Positions 10,746-19,585 of a DNA stretch of 64,000 bases are shown one piece after another (the stretch's first letter is position 1; each line of letters opens with the position of its first letter). The notes beneath the pieces are model-generated. The model was given only the letters and a program-made list of their open reading frames with translations, searched no databases and was not told where the DNA came from. A program made the position numbers and the translations under genes. This DNA comes from Apirhabdus apintestini (GTDB lineage Bacteria > Pseudomonadota > Gammaproteobacteria > Enterobacterales > Enterobacteriaceae), in the NCBI GenBank assembly GCA_033977085.1, contig CP138906.1, forward strand, positions 4,278,001 through 4,342,000. Reading direction: 5' to 3'.

Positions 10746-11413
10746 ATGATTCGCTTTGAACAAGTCAGCAAAGCCTATCGCGGCGGGAGGCAGGCGCTGC
10801 AAGGGGTCTCTTTTCATCTGCGTCAGGGCGAGATGGCGTTTTTAACCGGCCATTCCGGCGCGGGTAAAAGTACGCTACTTAAACTGATTTGCGGCATTGA
10901 ACGGCCCAGCGCTGGCCAAATCTACTTTGGCGGGCATGATATTAGCCGGCTTCGGGCGCGTGAAGTGCCGTTCTTACGTCGGCAGATTGGCATGATCTTT
11001 CAGGATCACCATCTGCTGATGGACCGCACCGTGTACGATAATGTGGCGATACCGCTGATCATTGCCGGCGCCAGTAGCGAAGATATTCGCAGGCGTGTTT
11101 CCGCTGCGCTGGATAAAGTAGGCCTGCTGGATAAAGCGAAAAGCTTCCCTATTCAACTGTCGGGTGGGGAGCAGCAGCGCGTTGGAATCGCACGCGCCGT
11201 AGTGAATAAGCCTGCGGTACTGCTGGCGGATGAACCCACCGGGAACCTGGATAATGCGCTGTCAGAAGGGATTTTGCGCTTGTTCGAAGAGTTTAATCAG
11301 GTCGGCGTGACCGTATTGATGGCGACGCACGATCTGGCTTTGATTTCGCGCCGGCCTTATCGGGTCTTAAATTTAAGCGGCGGGCACTTACATGGGGGCA
11401 TGCCAGTGAATAA
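10746..11413 (+). CDS. ftsE: FtsE, cell-division ABC ATPase
   Basis: ATPase partner of FtsX that controls septal murein hydrolases through EnvC. It starts MIRFEQVSKAY at 10746. Walker A is GHSGAGKSTLL, the signature LSGGEQQR, Walker B VLLADEPTGNLD, and the H-loop ATHD. A contraction of the G run at 11394-11398 (five, six expected) lets the frame run into ftsX, producing a false FtsE-FtsX fusion. With one G added FtsE ends HLHGGHASE at 11413 with 222 residues, exactly the E. coli length. The ftsX GTG start at 11406 overlaps this end. Confidence 0.95.
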
Positions 11414-12472
11414 TCGCAGCCTGCTTATGAGGAAAAAACAGTTTGGGGCTCGCCGGAATCCTGTGGGCAAGAAAGAACGATTGAGCGGCGCCGGGCGAAC
11501 TCTTGCACAGCGTGTTAGCGGGCGAGGAAAAGCCGCGACGAATAGCAGTAAGCCACGTAGCGGTAAGGTTAATGAGCAGATGCGCTATGCCTGGCAGGGC
11601 GCGCTGTACGATCTGCGCAGTAAACCTTTGGCAACGTTTCTAACCATCATGGTGATAGCCATTTCGCTGACGCTGCCTAGCGTGTGCTACATGGTTTATA
11701 AGAACGTAAGCCAGGCAGCAACGCAGTATTATCCTACGCCGCAAATTACGGTCTATCTGGATAAAACGCTTGATGATGACGGCGCTCAGCGAGTTGTCGG
11801 TGAGCTTAAGGCGACGGAAGGCGTTGCCAAAGTGGATTATTTATCCCGCGATGAGGCGCTAGGCGAGTTTCGTAACTGGTCTGGATTCGGCGGTGCGCTG
11901 GATATGCTGGAAGAAAATCCCCTGCCCGCCGTAGCGGTTATTGAACCTAAAATTGATTTCCGGGAACTCAGTCGCTTACTTCTTTACGCGATCGCGTTTC
12001 GCGTCTCCACGGTATTGATGAAGTGCGCATGGACGATAGCTGGTTTGCGCGTCTTTCTGCTTTAACCGGGCTTGTGGGACGCGTGGCCGCGATGATTGGA
12101 ATATTAATGATTGCCGCCGTTTTTTTGGTTATCGGCAATAGCGTGCGCCTGAGTATTTTTGCTCGTCGGGATACCATTAACGTACAAAAGCTAATCGGTG
12201 CAACAGACGGTTTTATCCTACGCCCATTTTTATACGGCGGAGCGCTGTTAGGGTTTAGCGGCGCGTTTTTATCTTTGATCCTTTCAGAGATATTAGTGAT
12301 GCGGCTTTCCTCAGCGGTAAGTGATGTGGCCCGCGTATTCGGAACCAAATTTGAGATAAGCGGCCTCTCTTTTGAAGAGTGTTTATTGCTATTATTAGTC
12401 GCTTCGATGATTGGCTGGGTGGCGGCCTGGCTTGCCACGGTGCAGCATTTACGCCACTTTACTCCGGACTAA
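11406..12472 (+). CDS. ftsX: FtsX, cell-division membrane protein
   Basis: Membrane partner of FtsE. A basic cytoplasmic N-terminus (MNNRSLLMRKKQFGARRNP) precedes TM1 (ATFLTIMVIAISLTLPSVCY), the periplasmic domain that binds EnvC, and three C-terminal helices (AAMIGILMIAAVFLVIGNSV onward), ending QHLRHFTPD. The GTG start at 11406 overlaps the ftsE stop as in E. coli. A contraction at GGG 11962-11964 breaks the frame inside DFRG-TQSL; corrected length is 355 residues (E. coli 352). Confidence 0.94.
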
Positions 12473-12588
12473 TCATTCTCTGGTATACTTATGTCCCTGC
12501 GTCGCGATTTGTCGCGAGCAGGGAAGTTGCTCGCTGTCATTTTAGCGCTCACTCACACGAATGTTGGTATCGCATTTTGTGTGCAATT

Positions 12589-12620
12589 TTATTCACAGAG
12601 ATATTTGAACTTGTGGATAA
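12589..12620. promoter_or_regulatory. Paired DnaA boxes in the rpoH promoter region
   Basis: A perfect DnaA box lies at 12612-12620 (TTATCCACA on the minus strand), and a second one at 12589-12597 reads TTATTCACA on the plus strand, in inverted orientation 14 bp apart. E. coli rpoH also has DnaA boxes among its promoters, where DnaA represses transcription. The 262-bp leader between ftsX and rpoH is AT-rich and probably holds several rpoH promoters, which I cannot place individually. Confidence 0.72.
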
Positions 12621-12734
12621 CATTACTGTCTGATAAACAGATAAAGCGCGTCGCCCTCGGCGCGTAACAGCGGTTTTTAGGGCGCATGGTTTACAAAGTA
12701 TGAGCCTGAAGCCAAAAGAATTGTGAGGATTTGA

Positions 12735-13592
12735 ATGACCAAAGAAATGCAAAATTTAGCTTTAGCCCCTGTTGGTAACCTGGAATCTTATATCCGGGCC
12801 GCTAACGCCTGGCCGATGTTATCGGCTGAGGAAGAGAAGGCGCTGGCTAAAGAGCTGCATTACCAGGGTAGTCTGGAAGCAGCAAAAAGGCTGATCCTTT
12901 CTCACCTGCGCTTTGTTGTTCATATCGCCCGTAATTATGCCGGTTACGGTTTGCCGCAGGCAGACCTGATCCAGGAAGGTAACATTGGTTTGATGAAAGC
13001 GGTACGTCGCTTTAACCCTGAAGTCGGCGTGCGTCTGGTTTCTTTTGCCGTTCACTGGATCAAGGCAGAAATTCACGAGTATGTGCTACGCAACTGGCGC
13101 ATTGTTAAAGTAGCCACGACCAAGGCTCAGCGTAAGCTGTTCTTCAACCTGCGCAAAACCAAGCAGCGGTTAGGCTGGTTCAATCAGGATGAAGTCGAAA
13201 TGGTAGCCCGGGAGCTTGGCGTATCCAGTAAAGACGTGCGTGAGATGGAGTCGCGAATGGCGGCCCAGGACATGACGTTTGATATGTCATCCGACGATGA
13301 TGCGAATGATCATCAGCCGATGGCGCCGGTACTGTTTTTACAGGACAAAACCTCTAATTTCGCTGATGGAATCGAAGACGATAACTGGGAGGCCCACGCT
13401 GCCGATAAGTTATCCGATGCTATGCAGGGGTTAGATGAGCGTAGCCAGCATATCATCCGCGCCCGCTGGCTGGATGAGGACAACAAAACGACGTTGCAGG
13501 AATTAGCCGATCGTTATGGCGTATCCGCAGAGCGAGTGCGCCAGCTTGAGAAGAATGCAATGAAGAAACTGCGTGCCGCTATCGAAGCTTAA
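12735..13592 (+). CDS. rpoH: RpoH, heat-shock sigma factor sigma-32
   Basis: Sigma-32 of RNA polymerase, 285 residues, intact and very close to E. coli. Region 2 contains ADLIQEGNIGLMKAVRRF and SFAVHWIKAEIHEYVL; the RpoH box QRKLFFNLRK follows; region 4 ends with the helix-turn-helix in GVSAERVRQLEKNAMKKL. A TGTGAGGAT Shine-Dalgarno lies upstream of ATG 12735. Two stem-loops follow the stop. In E. coli the next genes are livJ and panM; here a chemoreceptor gene follows on the other strand. Confidence 0.98.
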   Translation: MTKEMQNLALAPVGNLESYIRAANAWPMLSAEEEKALAKELHYQGSLEAAKRLILSHLRFVVHIARNYAGYGLPQADLIQEGNIGLMKAVRRFNPEVGVRLVSFAVHWIKAEIHEYVLRNWRIVKVATTKAQRKLFFNLRKTKQRLGWFNQDEVEMVARELGVSSKDVREMESRMAAQDMTFDMSSDDDANDHQPMAPVLFLQDKTSNFADGIEDDNWEAHAADKLSDAMQGLDERSQHIIRARWLDEDNKTTLQELADRYGVSAERVRQLEKNAMKKLRAAIEA

Positions 13593-13615
13593 ATGGTCCG
13601 GTAGCCGCACCAAAG

Positions 13616-13638
13616 AACCCGGCCTGGCGCCGGGTTTT
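13616..13638 (+). terminator. Intrinsic terminator of rpoH
   Basis: AACCCGGC and GCCGGGTT form an 8-bp GC-rich stem with a 5-nt loop and run into TTTTC, 24 bases after the rpoH stop. Confidence 0.85.
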
Positions 13639-13651
13639 CTATAATATACTC

Positions 13652-13682
13652 AAGCCGCCCGATGCGTGAAGGCGGCTTTTTG
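13652..13682 (+). terminator. Second stem-loop terminator after rpoH
   Basis: AAGCCGCC and GGCGGCTT form an 8-bp stem followed by a T5 tract. The stem is also flanked by A residues, so it could act in both directions. Confidence 0.75.
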
Positions 13683-14012
13683 CTGCTAAAACTAATCGTT
13701 TTTGGTGAGACTATTTTTAGTCAGCAACTTGCCCACGCCGAAATCCCCTTTCAATTCGCTGCCTGCATCCCATCAAGGGATAGCTATTCTCACGCTTACG
13801 CCAGCGGACCTTAGTGAATCTAATAATACCCGCGTCCGGGGGCATCAGAAATACTATGCATTAAGGCAGGATATCTATATCGCGGCTAAAACTGATGCGG
13901 CTAAAACTGAAAGTGGCGGGACAAATCATTTTAGGAAAGATGGGGCCGAGACGCGCTAGCGATGACGAAAGAAAAGATCGGCTTCCCTGCCGCACCCTTT
14001 CGTTGATTTTGA
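13683..14012. other. Gene-free stretch between rpoH and mcp
   Basis: About 330 bp with no supported gene. It contains a short direct repeat, GCGGCTAAAACTGA twice in tandem near 13881-13911, and an 85-codon open frame (13702-13959) without a visible ribosome site or family. In E. coli this place holds livJ/panM; I see no recognisable remnant of either. Confidence 0.5.
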
Positions 14013-15557
14013 TTACGCTTTATCTTCCAGGCGGAAACGACTCACCTGGTGATGCAGCAGCGTCGTTTGCTCTTCCATGCGATTGGTGGCATTTGTAGAC
14101 TCTTCAACCAGCGCCGCATTCTGCTGAGTTACACTATCCATCTGGCCTACCGCGACTGCAATTTGCGAAATACCTTTACTTTGCTCTTCTGATGCCATTG
14201 AAACTTCTTGCATCATTGCCGCTACGGAACGATTCGATTGCACAATCTCATCCATTGTTTGCTGGGTCATGCCTGCAAGGCGGCGTCCTTCCGTAACGTG
14301 TTTTGTCGATTCATTAATGAGCGCTTCAATTTCTTTCGACGCCGTAGCGCTGCGCTGGGCCAATACGCGCACTTCGCTGGCGACGACGGCGAAGCCGCGT
14401 CCGCGTTCGCCCGCCCGAGCTCGCTTCAACGGCGGCATTAAGTGCAAGAATATTGGTTTGAAAGGCAATGCCTTCTATAACGGAGATAATATCGACAATT
14501 TTGCTGGAGCTCGGAGGCAATTTTTTCCATCGCTGCGAGCATACTGCTGGCGGCTTCATGGCCTTTAGAGGCCGTGTTATTGGCGCGGGTTGCATCTTCC
14601 GCAGCCTGCTGAGCGTTTTCAGCATTCATTTTGATGGTGGATGTGATCTCTTCAAGACTGGCCGCCGTTTGCTGTACGGCCGCAGCCTGTTCTTCTGTGC
14701 GTGACGATAGTTCAGTATTTCCGCGGGCAAGTTCATCCGCAACATGGCGCACGTGCTGAGATGATTCATATATGCTCCCAATCAGTTTTTTCAGGTTTTC
14801 CTGCATGTCATTGAGAGCATAAATAATGGTATTCTGTTTTTTATTACTTATGCTAATTGGGGTCGTGAGATCATTATTTGCAATAGCAAGCGCAATTTTT
14901 GTACAACTCCTGGCTCCTCACCAATTTTACGGATTTCGCCGATAATATTGCGATTGATAGATAACGCAATAATCAAGCAAGGAATAATAATCAGTAGGGA
15001 CGTCAGGATCAGTTTATGTAAAATATCATTTAGAGAATCCTGGATGTCATCCATATAAACACCACTGGCAAGATCCCATTCCCAGAACGGGAAGCTTCGC
15101 CCATACGTGATTTTTTCTATCTTTCCTTTACCTGGAACTTCCCACAGATAATGGATAAATCCACCTTTTTTGGAATAGGTCTGTTCAATGAAACCTGGCA
15201 CCATGTCATTGAAGTTTTTACCTATAATGCTTTTAGTTTTATTGTAAATAAATATGCCATTTTTATTAGTGATAAACACATAGCCTTTCCCATTTTCATA
15301 TTCCAGCATCGTGATTTCATTGCGCGCTTCTTCTTGAGCCTGCGATCGGGTTAATACCCCTTTTTTTCTAGCTCAGCATACTTCTTAGCGATATTTTCTG
15401 CCGTATCAACGATTGCAGAGATTTTGGCTCTTCTTTCCTCAAGAAGTGATGACTTAAATAAAGAATATCCGGTAAAAATGACTGCGCAAAGCGTTAGCAG
15501 GCATAGTATTAAAGGGATCCAGATTTTATGTGAGAAACTTAATTTTATTTTAGGCAT
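14013..15557 (-). CDS. Methyl-accepting chemotaxis protein
   Basis: Transmembrane chemoreceptor. It starts MPKIKLSFSHKIWIPLIL at 15557 with TM1, a periplasmic single-Cache-like domain (GKGYVFITNKNGIFIY and WEWDLASGVYMDDI), TM2 (LILTSLLIIIPCLIIALS), a HAMP-like linker and the signalling domain. The hairpin tip reads ARAGERGRGFAVVASEVRVL. Four breaks occur: A-run contractions near 15360-15367 and 14895-14900, and two one-base insertions (14504-14510 and 14412-14418) where expected CAGCTC appears as CGAGCTC on the coding strand. Corrected length is 514 residues. No C-terminal CheR-binding pentapeptide is seen; it ends VSRFRLEDKA. A sigma-28 promoter lies just upstream. Confidence 0.9.
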
Positions 15558-15591
15558 ACGATGGCCGCTTTGTGAGGTTAGACAAAGATTA

Positions 15592-15618
15592 CTATCGGCC
15601 TGGAGCTTATTAACTTTA
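15592..15618 (-). promoter_or_regulatory. Sigma-28 (FliA) flagellar class 3 promoter
   Basis: Reading towards the chemoreceptor gene: TAAAGTTA (15611-15618), an 11-bp spacer, then GCCGATAG (15592-15599). The consensus is TAAAGTTT-N11-GCCGATAA, so this is 14 of 16 bases with exact spacing, about 35 bp ahead of the start codon. It indicates control by FliA with the flagellar regulon. Confidence 0.9.
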
Positions 15619-15641
15619 ACTGACAAAGCAATCAACACCAT

Positions 15642-16691
15642 GGTAATTAACGATCGTTTTTATAACGTTGATCGTTATTTTCTATATAAGACAATTATGT
15701 ATATCGATTGTAAATTCTATAACATTATATTTGATAATATTTTTCCAAAATGGAATAGCCAGAAAAGGCTGGTAATTATGGTAATAATCGAATTTTTGTT
15801 ACTCTCAATTGGTCTGGCTGGTTAATAAAAATAATCTTTTGGCTACCTGCCGTTAGAGGGGGATTCTTTCGGGCAATTAGCGCTCTTTCTGTCGAGTATG
15901 AGACTTTGGTTAAAAATAATATTGTGAGAGGCTGATGGTAGGGAAACTTATGGCTATAATGTAGCCAGTTGTTTATGAAAGCGAACTCTCAGTTCGATAC
16001 CACTGAGTTATTTTCATTATGCGTTAGCTTAGGCGTATAGAATTGTAAGTAAACGGGATATTAATAATGAAGCTGACGGGGCATCTGGAAATCTTTTTGT
16101 TCGGATAGGTTAATGTAACTCCCGTAAGCTGATAAATGGATATAGGAAAACTAATGCCTGAATGATCGGTACTCTCAATTCAAAGATTGACTCTATTTTA
16201 TGCTAAAAATTTACTGGTGCCAGCCTGGGAAAACGCGCGCAGGGATGCGCCACTCTAATTATCCACTCTGCTACTTTTTATGTTTTGAAGTACCAAGTGA
16301 GTTCTCCTGGAAGTAACCACTTTATGAGGCTGGTTATTTAAATTGGTATTTACCGCAGTGGTTATTACTTCATTTTTCATTCATGGTTCCTCTATATATC
16401 CGGAGATCTAATTTAGCAACCTTTATATATTCAGCCTCACTGAAAATAACCGCGATCCGTATTGTATGAGGGGAAAGTATTTTTCATTCTAAAAAATATG
16501 CCCTGTTTTTGCCACAGACGCGGTGAGTGCGTGAAAAATGGGGCCGGGTAGATTATTCTGCTTTCCTGCAACGCGCGTTATCACAATGAATAAAATAGCC
16601 GGCAGAGCCGGGGCGTTAAAATTGTGGGAAAGCGCGCGCCGGGCTGGCCCGCAAGGAACCAGACGTATTCGCAAAAAGAGTGGAAAAACGT
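15642..16691. other. AT-rich gene-free stretch between mcp and ugpQ
   Basis: About 1 kb without a supported gene. All frames are short and lack family resemblance. The first part carries AT-rich sequence and near-palindromic AACGATCG motifs (15650-15690) upstream of the chemoreceptor promoter. In E. coli ugpBAEC would precede ugpQ; I see no ugpC remnant that I can defend. Confidence 0.55.
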
Positions 16692-16752
16692 GTGATCGAG
16701 TGGAGTTATGCAAGGATCGTCGCCCATCGCGGCGGCGGGCGGTTGGCGCCAG

Positions 16753-16832
16753 TGGACTGACCCCACCCCGGTAGACGATCCTGATGTATAGTTGGACTGA
16801 CCCCACCCCGGTAGACGATCCTGATGTATAGT
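16753..16832 (+). repeat. Tandem 40-bp duplication of the IS3 left end
   Basis: Bases 16753-16792 and 16793-16832 are identical: both begin TGGACTGACCCCACCCCGG and end CTGATGTATAGT. The unit is the outermost 40 bp of the left terminus up to just before the orfA leader. Only one copy is needed for a normal element. Confidence 0.95.
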
Positions 16833-16851
16833 TTGAGCATAGGAGGACCGT

Positions 16852-17136
16852 ATGGGCACACCACGATTTACCCCTGAATTTAAGGAAGAAGCCGTCCGTC
16901 AAATTACGGAACGCGGTTATTCCGTCGCAGAAGTTTCCGACCGACTGGGTGTCTCTGCGCATAGTCTTTACAAATGGCTGCGGGCCATCAAACCCGATAA
17001 CAGCGAGCAGCATGCGCGTGATTTACTGGAAGCCAAAAGCGAGATCCTCAAGCTTCGGTCTCAGCTGAAGCGCACCGAAGAAGAGCGGGACATCCTGAAA
17101 AAGGCCGCGCGGTACTTTGCAAGGGAGCCCGACTGA
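16852..17136 (+). CDS. IS3-family transposase OrfA
   Basis: DNA-binding half of an IS3 transposase, 94 residues, starting MGTPRFTPEFKEEAVRQI after the ribosome site AGGAGG. It has a helix-turn-helix (YSVAEVSDRLGVSAHSLYKW) and a C-terminal leucine-zipper-like segment (LLEAKSEILKLRSQLKRTEE). An A-rich slippery run in CTGAAAAAGGCC near 17096-17101 is the likely -1 frameshift site producing the OrfAB fusion. Confidence 0.93.
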   Translation: MGTPRFTPEFKEEAVRQITERGYSVAEVSDRLGVSAHSLYKWLRAIKPDNSEQHARDLLEAKSEILKLRSQLKRTEEERDILKKAARYFAREPD

Positions 17137-17177
17137 AGTACCGCTTTATCAATGAACACCGCTCCGTATGGGGTGTC

Positions 17178-17987
17178 ATGACAATGTGTCGGGTACTGAA
17201 TGTCGCCCGGGCCGGGTTCTATGCGTGGCTGCATAATCCAGTTTCCGCCCGCGATAAAGATAACCAGCGTCTGCTGGCGCTTATCCGTGATTCGTATTCC
17301 CTCAGCGGTGGCGTATATGGCTATCGCCGGGTTCATGGCGATCTGAATGAAATCGGGGAAACCTGCGGTAAAAACCGGGTGAGCCGTATTATGCAACTGA
17401 ACCGGATCAAAGCGGTGCGCGGCTATAAAGCGCCACGTCGTATCGCCGGCAGGCCTTCAGTGGTTGCGCCTAATCGCGTGCAGCGGCAGTTTACCGTTGT
17501 CCGGGCTAATCAGGTCTGGGTGACCGATATTACCTATATCCGCACCTGGCAGGGCTGGCTGTATCTGGCGGTGGTCATTGATCTCTTCGCCCGTAACGTG
17601 GTGGGCTGGTCGATGAAACCGACGCTGTCACGTGAACTGGCGCTGGATGCGCTGATGATGGCAGTATGGCGTCGAAAACCGGACAGAGAGGTAATAGTAC
17701 ATAGCGATCAGGGCAGCCAGTACGGCAGCGAGGACTGGCGGCGCTTCTGCCGGGCCAATAATCTGGCGCCCAGTATGAGCCGGCGTGGCAACTGCTGGGA
17801 TAATGCAGTAGCGGAATCGTTCTTCAGTTCACTGAAAAAAGAGCGTATCAGGAAGAGAATATACAAAACCCGGGCTCTGGCCCGGGCGGATATCTTCGAT
17901 TACATTGAAGTGTTCTACAACCGGGTCCGACGCCACAGCCATCTCAGCGGCGTCAGTCCGGAGGCCTTTGAACAGGCCTCGTCGTGA
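17178..17987 (+). CDS. IS3-family transposase OrfB (DDE integrase domain)
   Basis: Catalytic half of the transposase in the -1 frame relative to OrfA. The DDE triad sits in WVTDITYIRT, VIVHSDQGSQYGS and NAVAESFFSSLKKE. The frame is open upstream past 17136, so the real product is an OrfAB fusion; 17178 is only the first internal start codon. It ends PEAFEQASS. All motifs are intact, so the element may still be active. Confidence 0.93.
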   Translation: MTMCRVLNVARAGFYAWLHNPVSARDKDNQRLLALIRDSYSLSGGVYGYRRVHGDLNEIGETCGKNRVSRIMQLNRIKAVRGYKAPRRIAGRPSVVAPNRVQRQFTVVRANQVWVTDITYIRTWQGWLYLAVVIDLFARNVVGWSMKPTLSRELALDALMMAVWRRKPDREVIVHSDQGSQYGSEDWRRFCRANNLAPSMSRRGNCWDNAVAESFFSSLKKERIRKRIYKTRALARADIFDYIEVFYNRVRRHSHLSGVSPEAFEQASS

Positions 17988-18704
17988 GGACAGAATTTGT
18001 CTACTGTCACGGGGTCAGTCCACAGAGAATACGCTGGCAGGTATCGATGCCGGGGCGCGTTTTGGGCACCGGATGATTGAGTTTGATGTAAAGCTATCGC
18101 GAGATGGGCAACCTTTTTGCTGCACGATGATACGCTCGACCGCACCAGTAATGCGTGGGGCGTAGCAGGCTGCCTGGACTGGTTACAGCTAAAGCGGGTT
18201 GATGCAGGAAGCTGGTTTGGCCGCGACTTTGACGGGGAACCTTTGCCACTATTATCTGAAGTAGCGGAGCGCTGCCGCCGCTATGGCATGGAGGCCAATA
18301 TTGAAATTAAGCCCACTACCGGGCTGGACGTCGAAACGGGTGCAGCAGTGGCGCGTGCAGCGCAAACGCTATGGCAGGGCATGAAGGCACCCTTGCTATC
18401 GTCTTTTTCTCCGCAGGCGCTGGCTGCGGCACGGTGCGCCGTACCGGAGCTGCCGCGCGGGCTATTAATGGATCGCTGGCGCGAAGACTGGCGTCAGCAG
18501 GCACGTTCGCTGGAGTGCGTCTCTTTGCATCTCAACCATCGCCTGTTAACGCCGGACCGTATTACGGCGATTAAACGAGAAGGACTGCGAATTCTGGCGT
18601 ATACCGTTAACTCCCCGCACCGGGCGCGGGAACTACTGCGACTTGGCGTAGATACGCTGTGCACCGATCGCATTGATATCATTGGTCCGGACTTTGGCTC
18701 CTGA

Positions 18705-19021
18705 TTTAGAACCCGGCCACCGCTTGAAAGGCGTGAGGGCCAGGCGGCAATGTCGAAGCTGGCGGGCGTTTTTTATCGCACTATGAATAATCACTCCCAG
18801 TTCATTATTGGGCAGGTTTTCCTGCGCCTTGATAAGTTTGCGGTAAAAGTGGGTGCCGTTGCTTTGCTGGCAGGGTTCACTTCGGCATTTCCACAATGCG
18901 GGACTCTGTTAAACGCTGCTTTTGATACGGAGCGTATCTTGATATGGTTTTCTGCTTCGTTTTGGCTTTGGTAGGGCACTTATGCCGCAAATTTACCTAT
19001 TTATCGGCGTTAACGGGCGAT
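18705..19021. other. Gene-free stretch between ugpQ and yhhA
   Basis: About 320 bp between genes that converge. Short open frames on both strands have no ribosome site or family resemblance. A possible weak stem-loop follows the ugpQ stop (GAACCCGGCCACCGC). Nothing else recognised. Confidence 0.45.
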
Positions 19022-19044
19022 AAAAAGCGCCTGCGAAGGCGCCT
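19022..19044 (-). terminator. Intrinsic terminator of yhhA
   Basis: Read on the minus strand, AAGGCGCC-TTCG-CAGGCGC is followed by TTTTTA, 30 bp after the yhhA stop. Stem GC content is high and the T-tract lies on the minus strand. Confidence 0.8.
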
Positions 19045-19073
19045 TAAGCACGGGTATTTAACGCCACGGATCA

Positions 19074-19376
19074 TTATTGCGCGCGCGGCATTATCCGCTG
19101 CTGCGAGGTTACCGCGCCGGGCTGTGACTGACGAATGCGGTCGCGATCGGTTTGCATCTGGTTCTGTAGCCGCTGCTCCTGGCGCTGTTGCTGACTGCGT
19201 AACGCCTGCTGCAGATTATTTTGCTGCTGGTTTTGCTGAATACGCATTTCCTGCTGCGTTCTTTGCTGACTGGAGTTTTGCAATAGTGGTTCATTACGCA
19301 TTTGCTGCGCCGTGAGCGGCTTTGCGCCGGCATATAGCGAAAATAACCCCATTCCTATGACGAATATCGCTTTCAC
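19074..19376 (-). CDS. yhhA: YhhA, Gln-rich periplasmic protein (DUF2756)
   Basis: Small exported protein of unknown function. A GTG start at 19376, preceded by a strong AAGAGGAGCG ribosome site, gives MKAIFVIGMGLFSLYAGAKP, a short signal peptide. The mature part is very rich in Gln and Arg (QQRTQQEMRIQQNQQQN and LRSQQQRQEQRLQNQ), likely coiled-coil, and ends SQQRIMPRAQ. About 100 residues. Position between ugpQ and ggt matches E. coli. It diverges from ggt. Confidence 0.82.
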   Translation of the reverse strand: MKAIFVIGMGLFSLYAGAKPLTAQQMRNEPLLQNSSQQRTQQEMRIQQNQQQNNLQQALRSQQQRQEQRLQNQMQTDRDRIRQSQPGAVTSQQRIMPRAQ

Positions 19377-19585
19377 GTTACGCTCCTCTTCGTGAAGGTT
19401 TCTCATATTGTACGCCTTTTCTCCACCTGGCGATGTTTTTTCAAACATTCTCAACCAGGCTTTACCGCAGGCTTGGCGATACGTTCAGCCGCATCCGTAA
19501 GCTACGGCGCGTCGCATACCTGCCAGGTCTATCTGATTTTGGGTGTTTCTGTGAGCCATTTCCTTCCAGACTGGAGAACATAACG

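Larger units (their letters stand above)
16753..18022 (+). mobile_element. IS3-family insertion sequence with doubled left end
   Basis: Terminal inverted repeats TGGACTGACCCC lie at the left (16793, and a duplicate at 16753) and inverted at the right end (18011-18022, GGGGTCAGTCCA). The flanks carry a 3-bp target duplication CAG (16750-16752 and 18023-18025), typical of IS3. It contains overlapping orfA and orfB joined by -1 frameshifting. From the inner left end the element is 1230 bp. Confidence 0.92.
16692..18704 (+). pseudogene. ugpQ: UgpQ glycerophosphodiester phosphodiesterase, interrupted by IS3
   Basis: Cytosolic glycerophosphodiester phosphodiesterase that hydrolyses glycerophosphodiesters to glycerol-3-phosphate. 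A GTG start at 16692 gives MIEWSYARIVAHRGGGRLAP, with the catalytic HRG motif. The IS3 element (16753-18022) cuts after ALAP; beyond it the frame resumes with ENTLAGIDAGARFGHRMIEFD, then LLHDDTLDRT, ANIEIKPTTG and the C-terminus IIGPDFGS. Removing the IS and one CAG duplicate restores the gene exactly. A T5 contraction at 18114-18118 must also be repaired. The rebuilt protein has 246 residues (E. coli 247). The insertion is at residue 20, so the gene is surely inactive. Confidence 0.92.

Noticed and set aside
10746..12065. FtsE-FtsX natural fusion protein
   Set aside because: The join depends on one missing G in a run at 11394-11398. Adding it gives FtsE at its exact E. coli length and a normal overlapping ftsX start.
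13702..13959. 85-codon gene after rpoH
   Set aside because: It has no ribosome site or recognisable family and contains a short direct repeat; it follows two terminators without a visible promoter.
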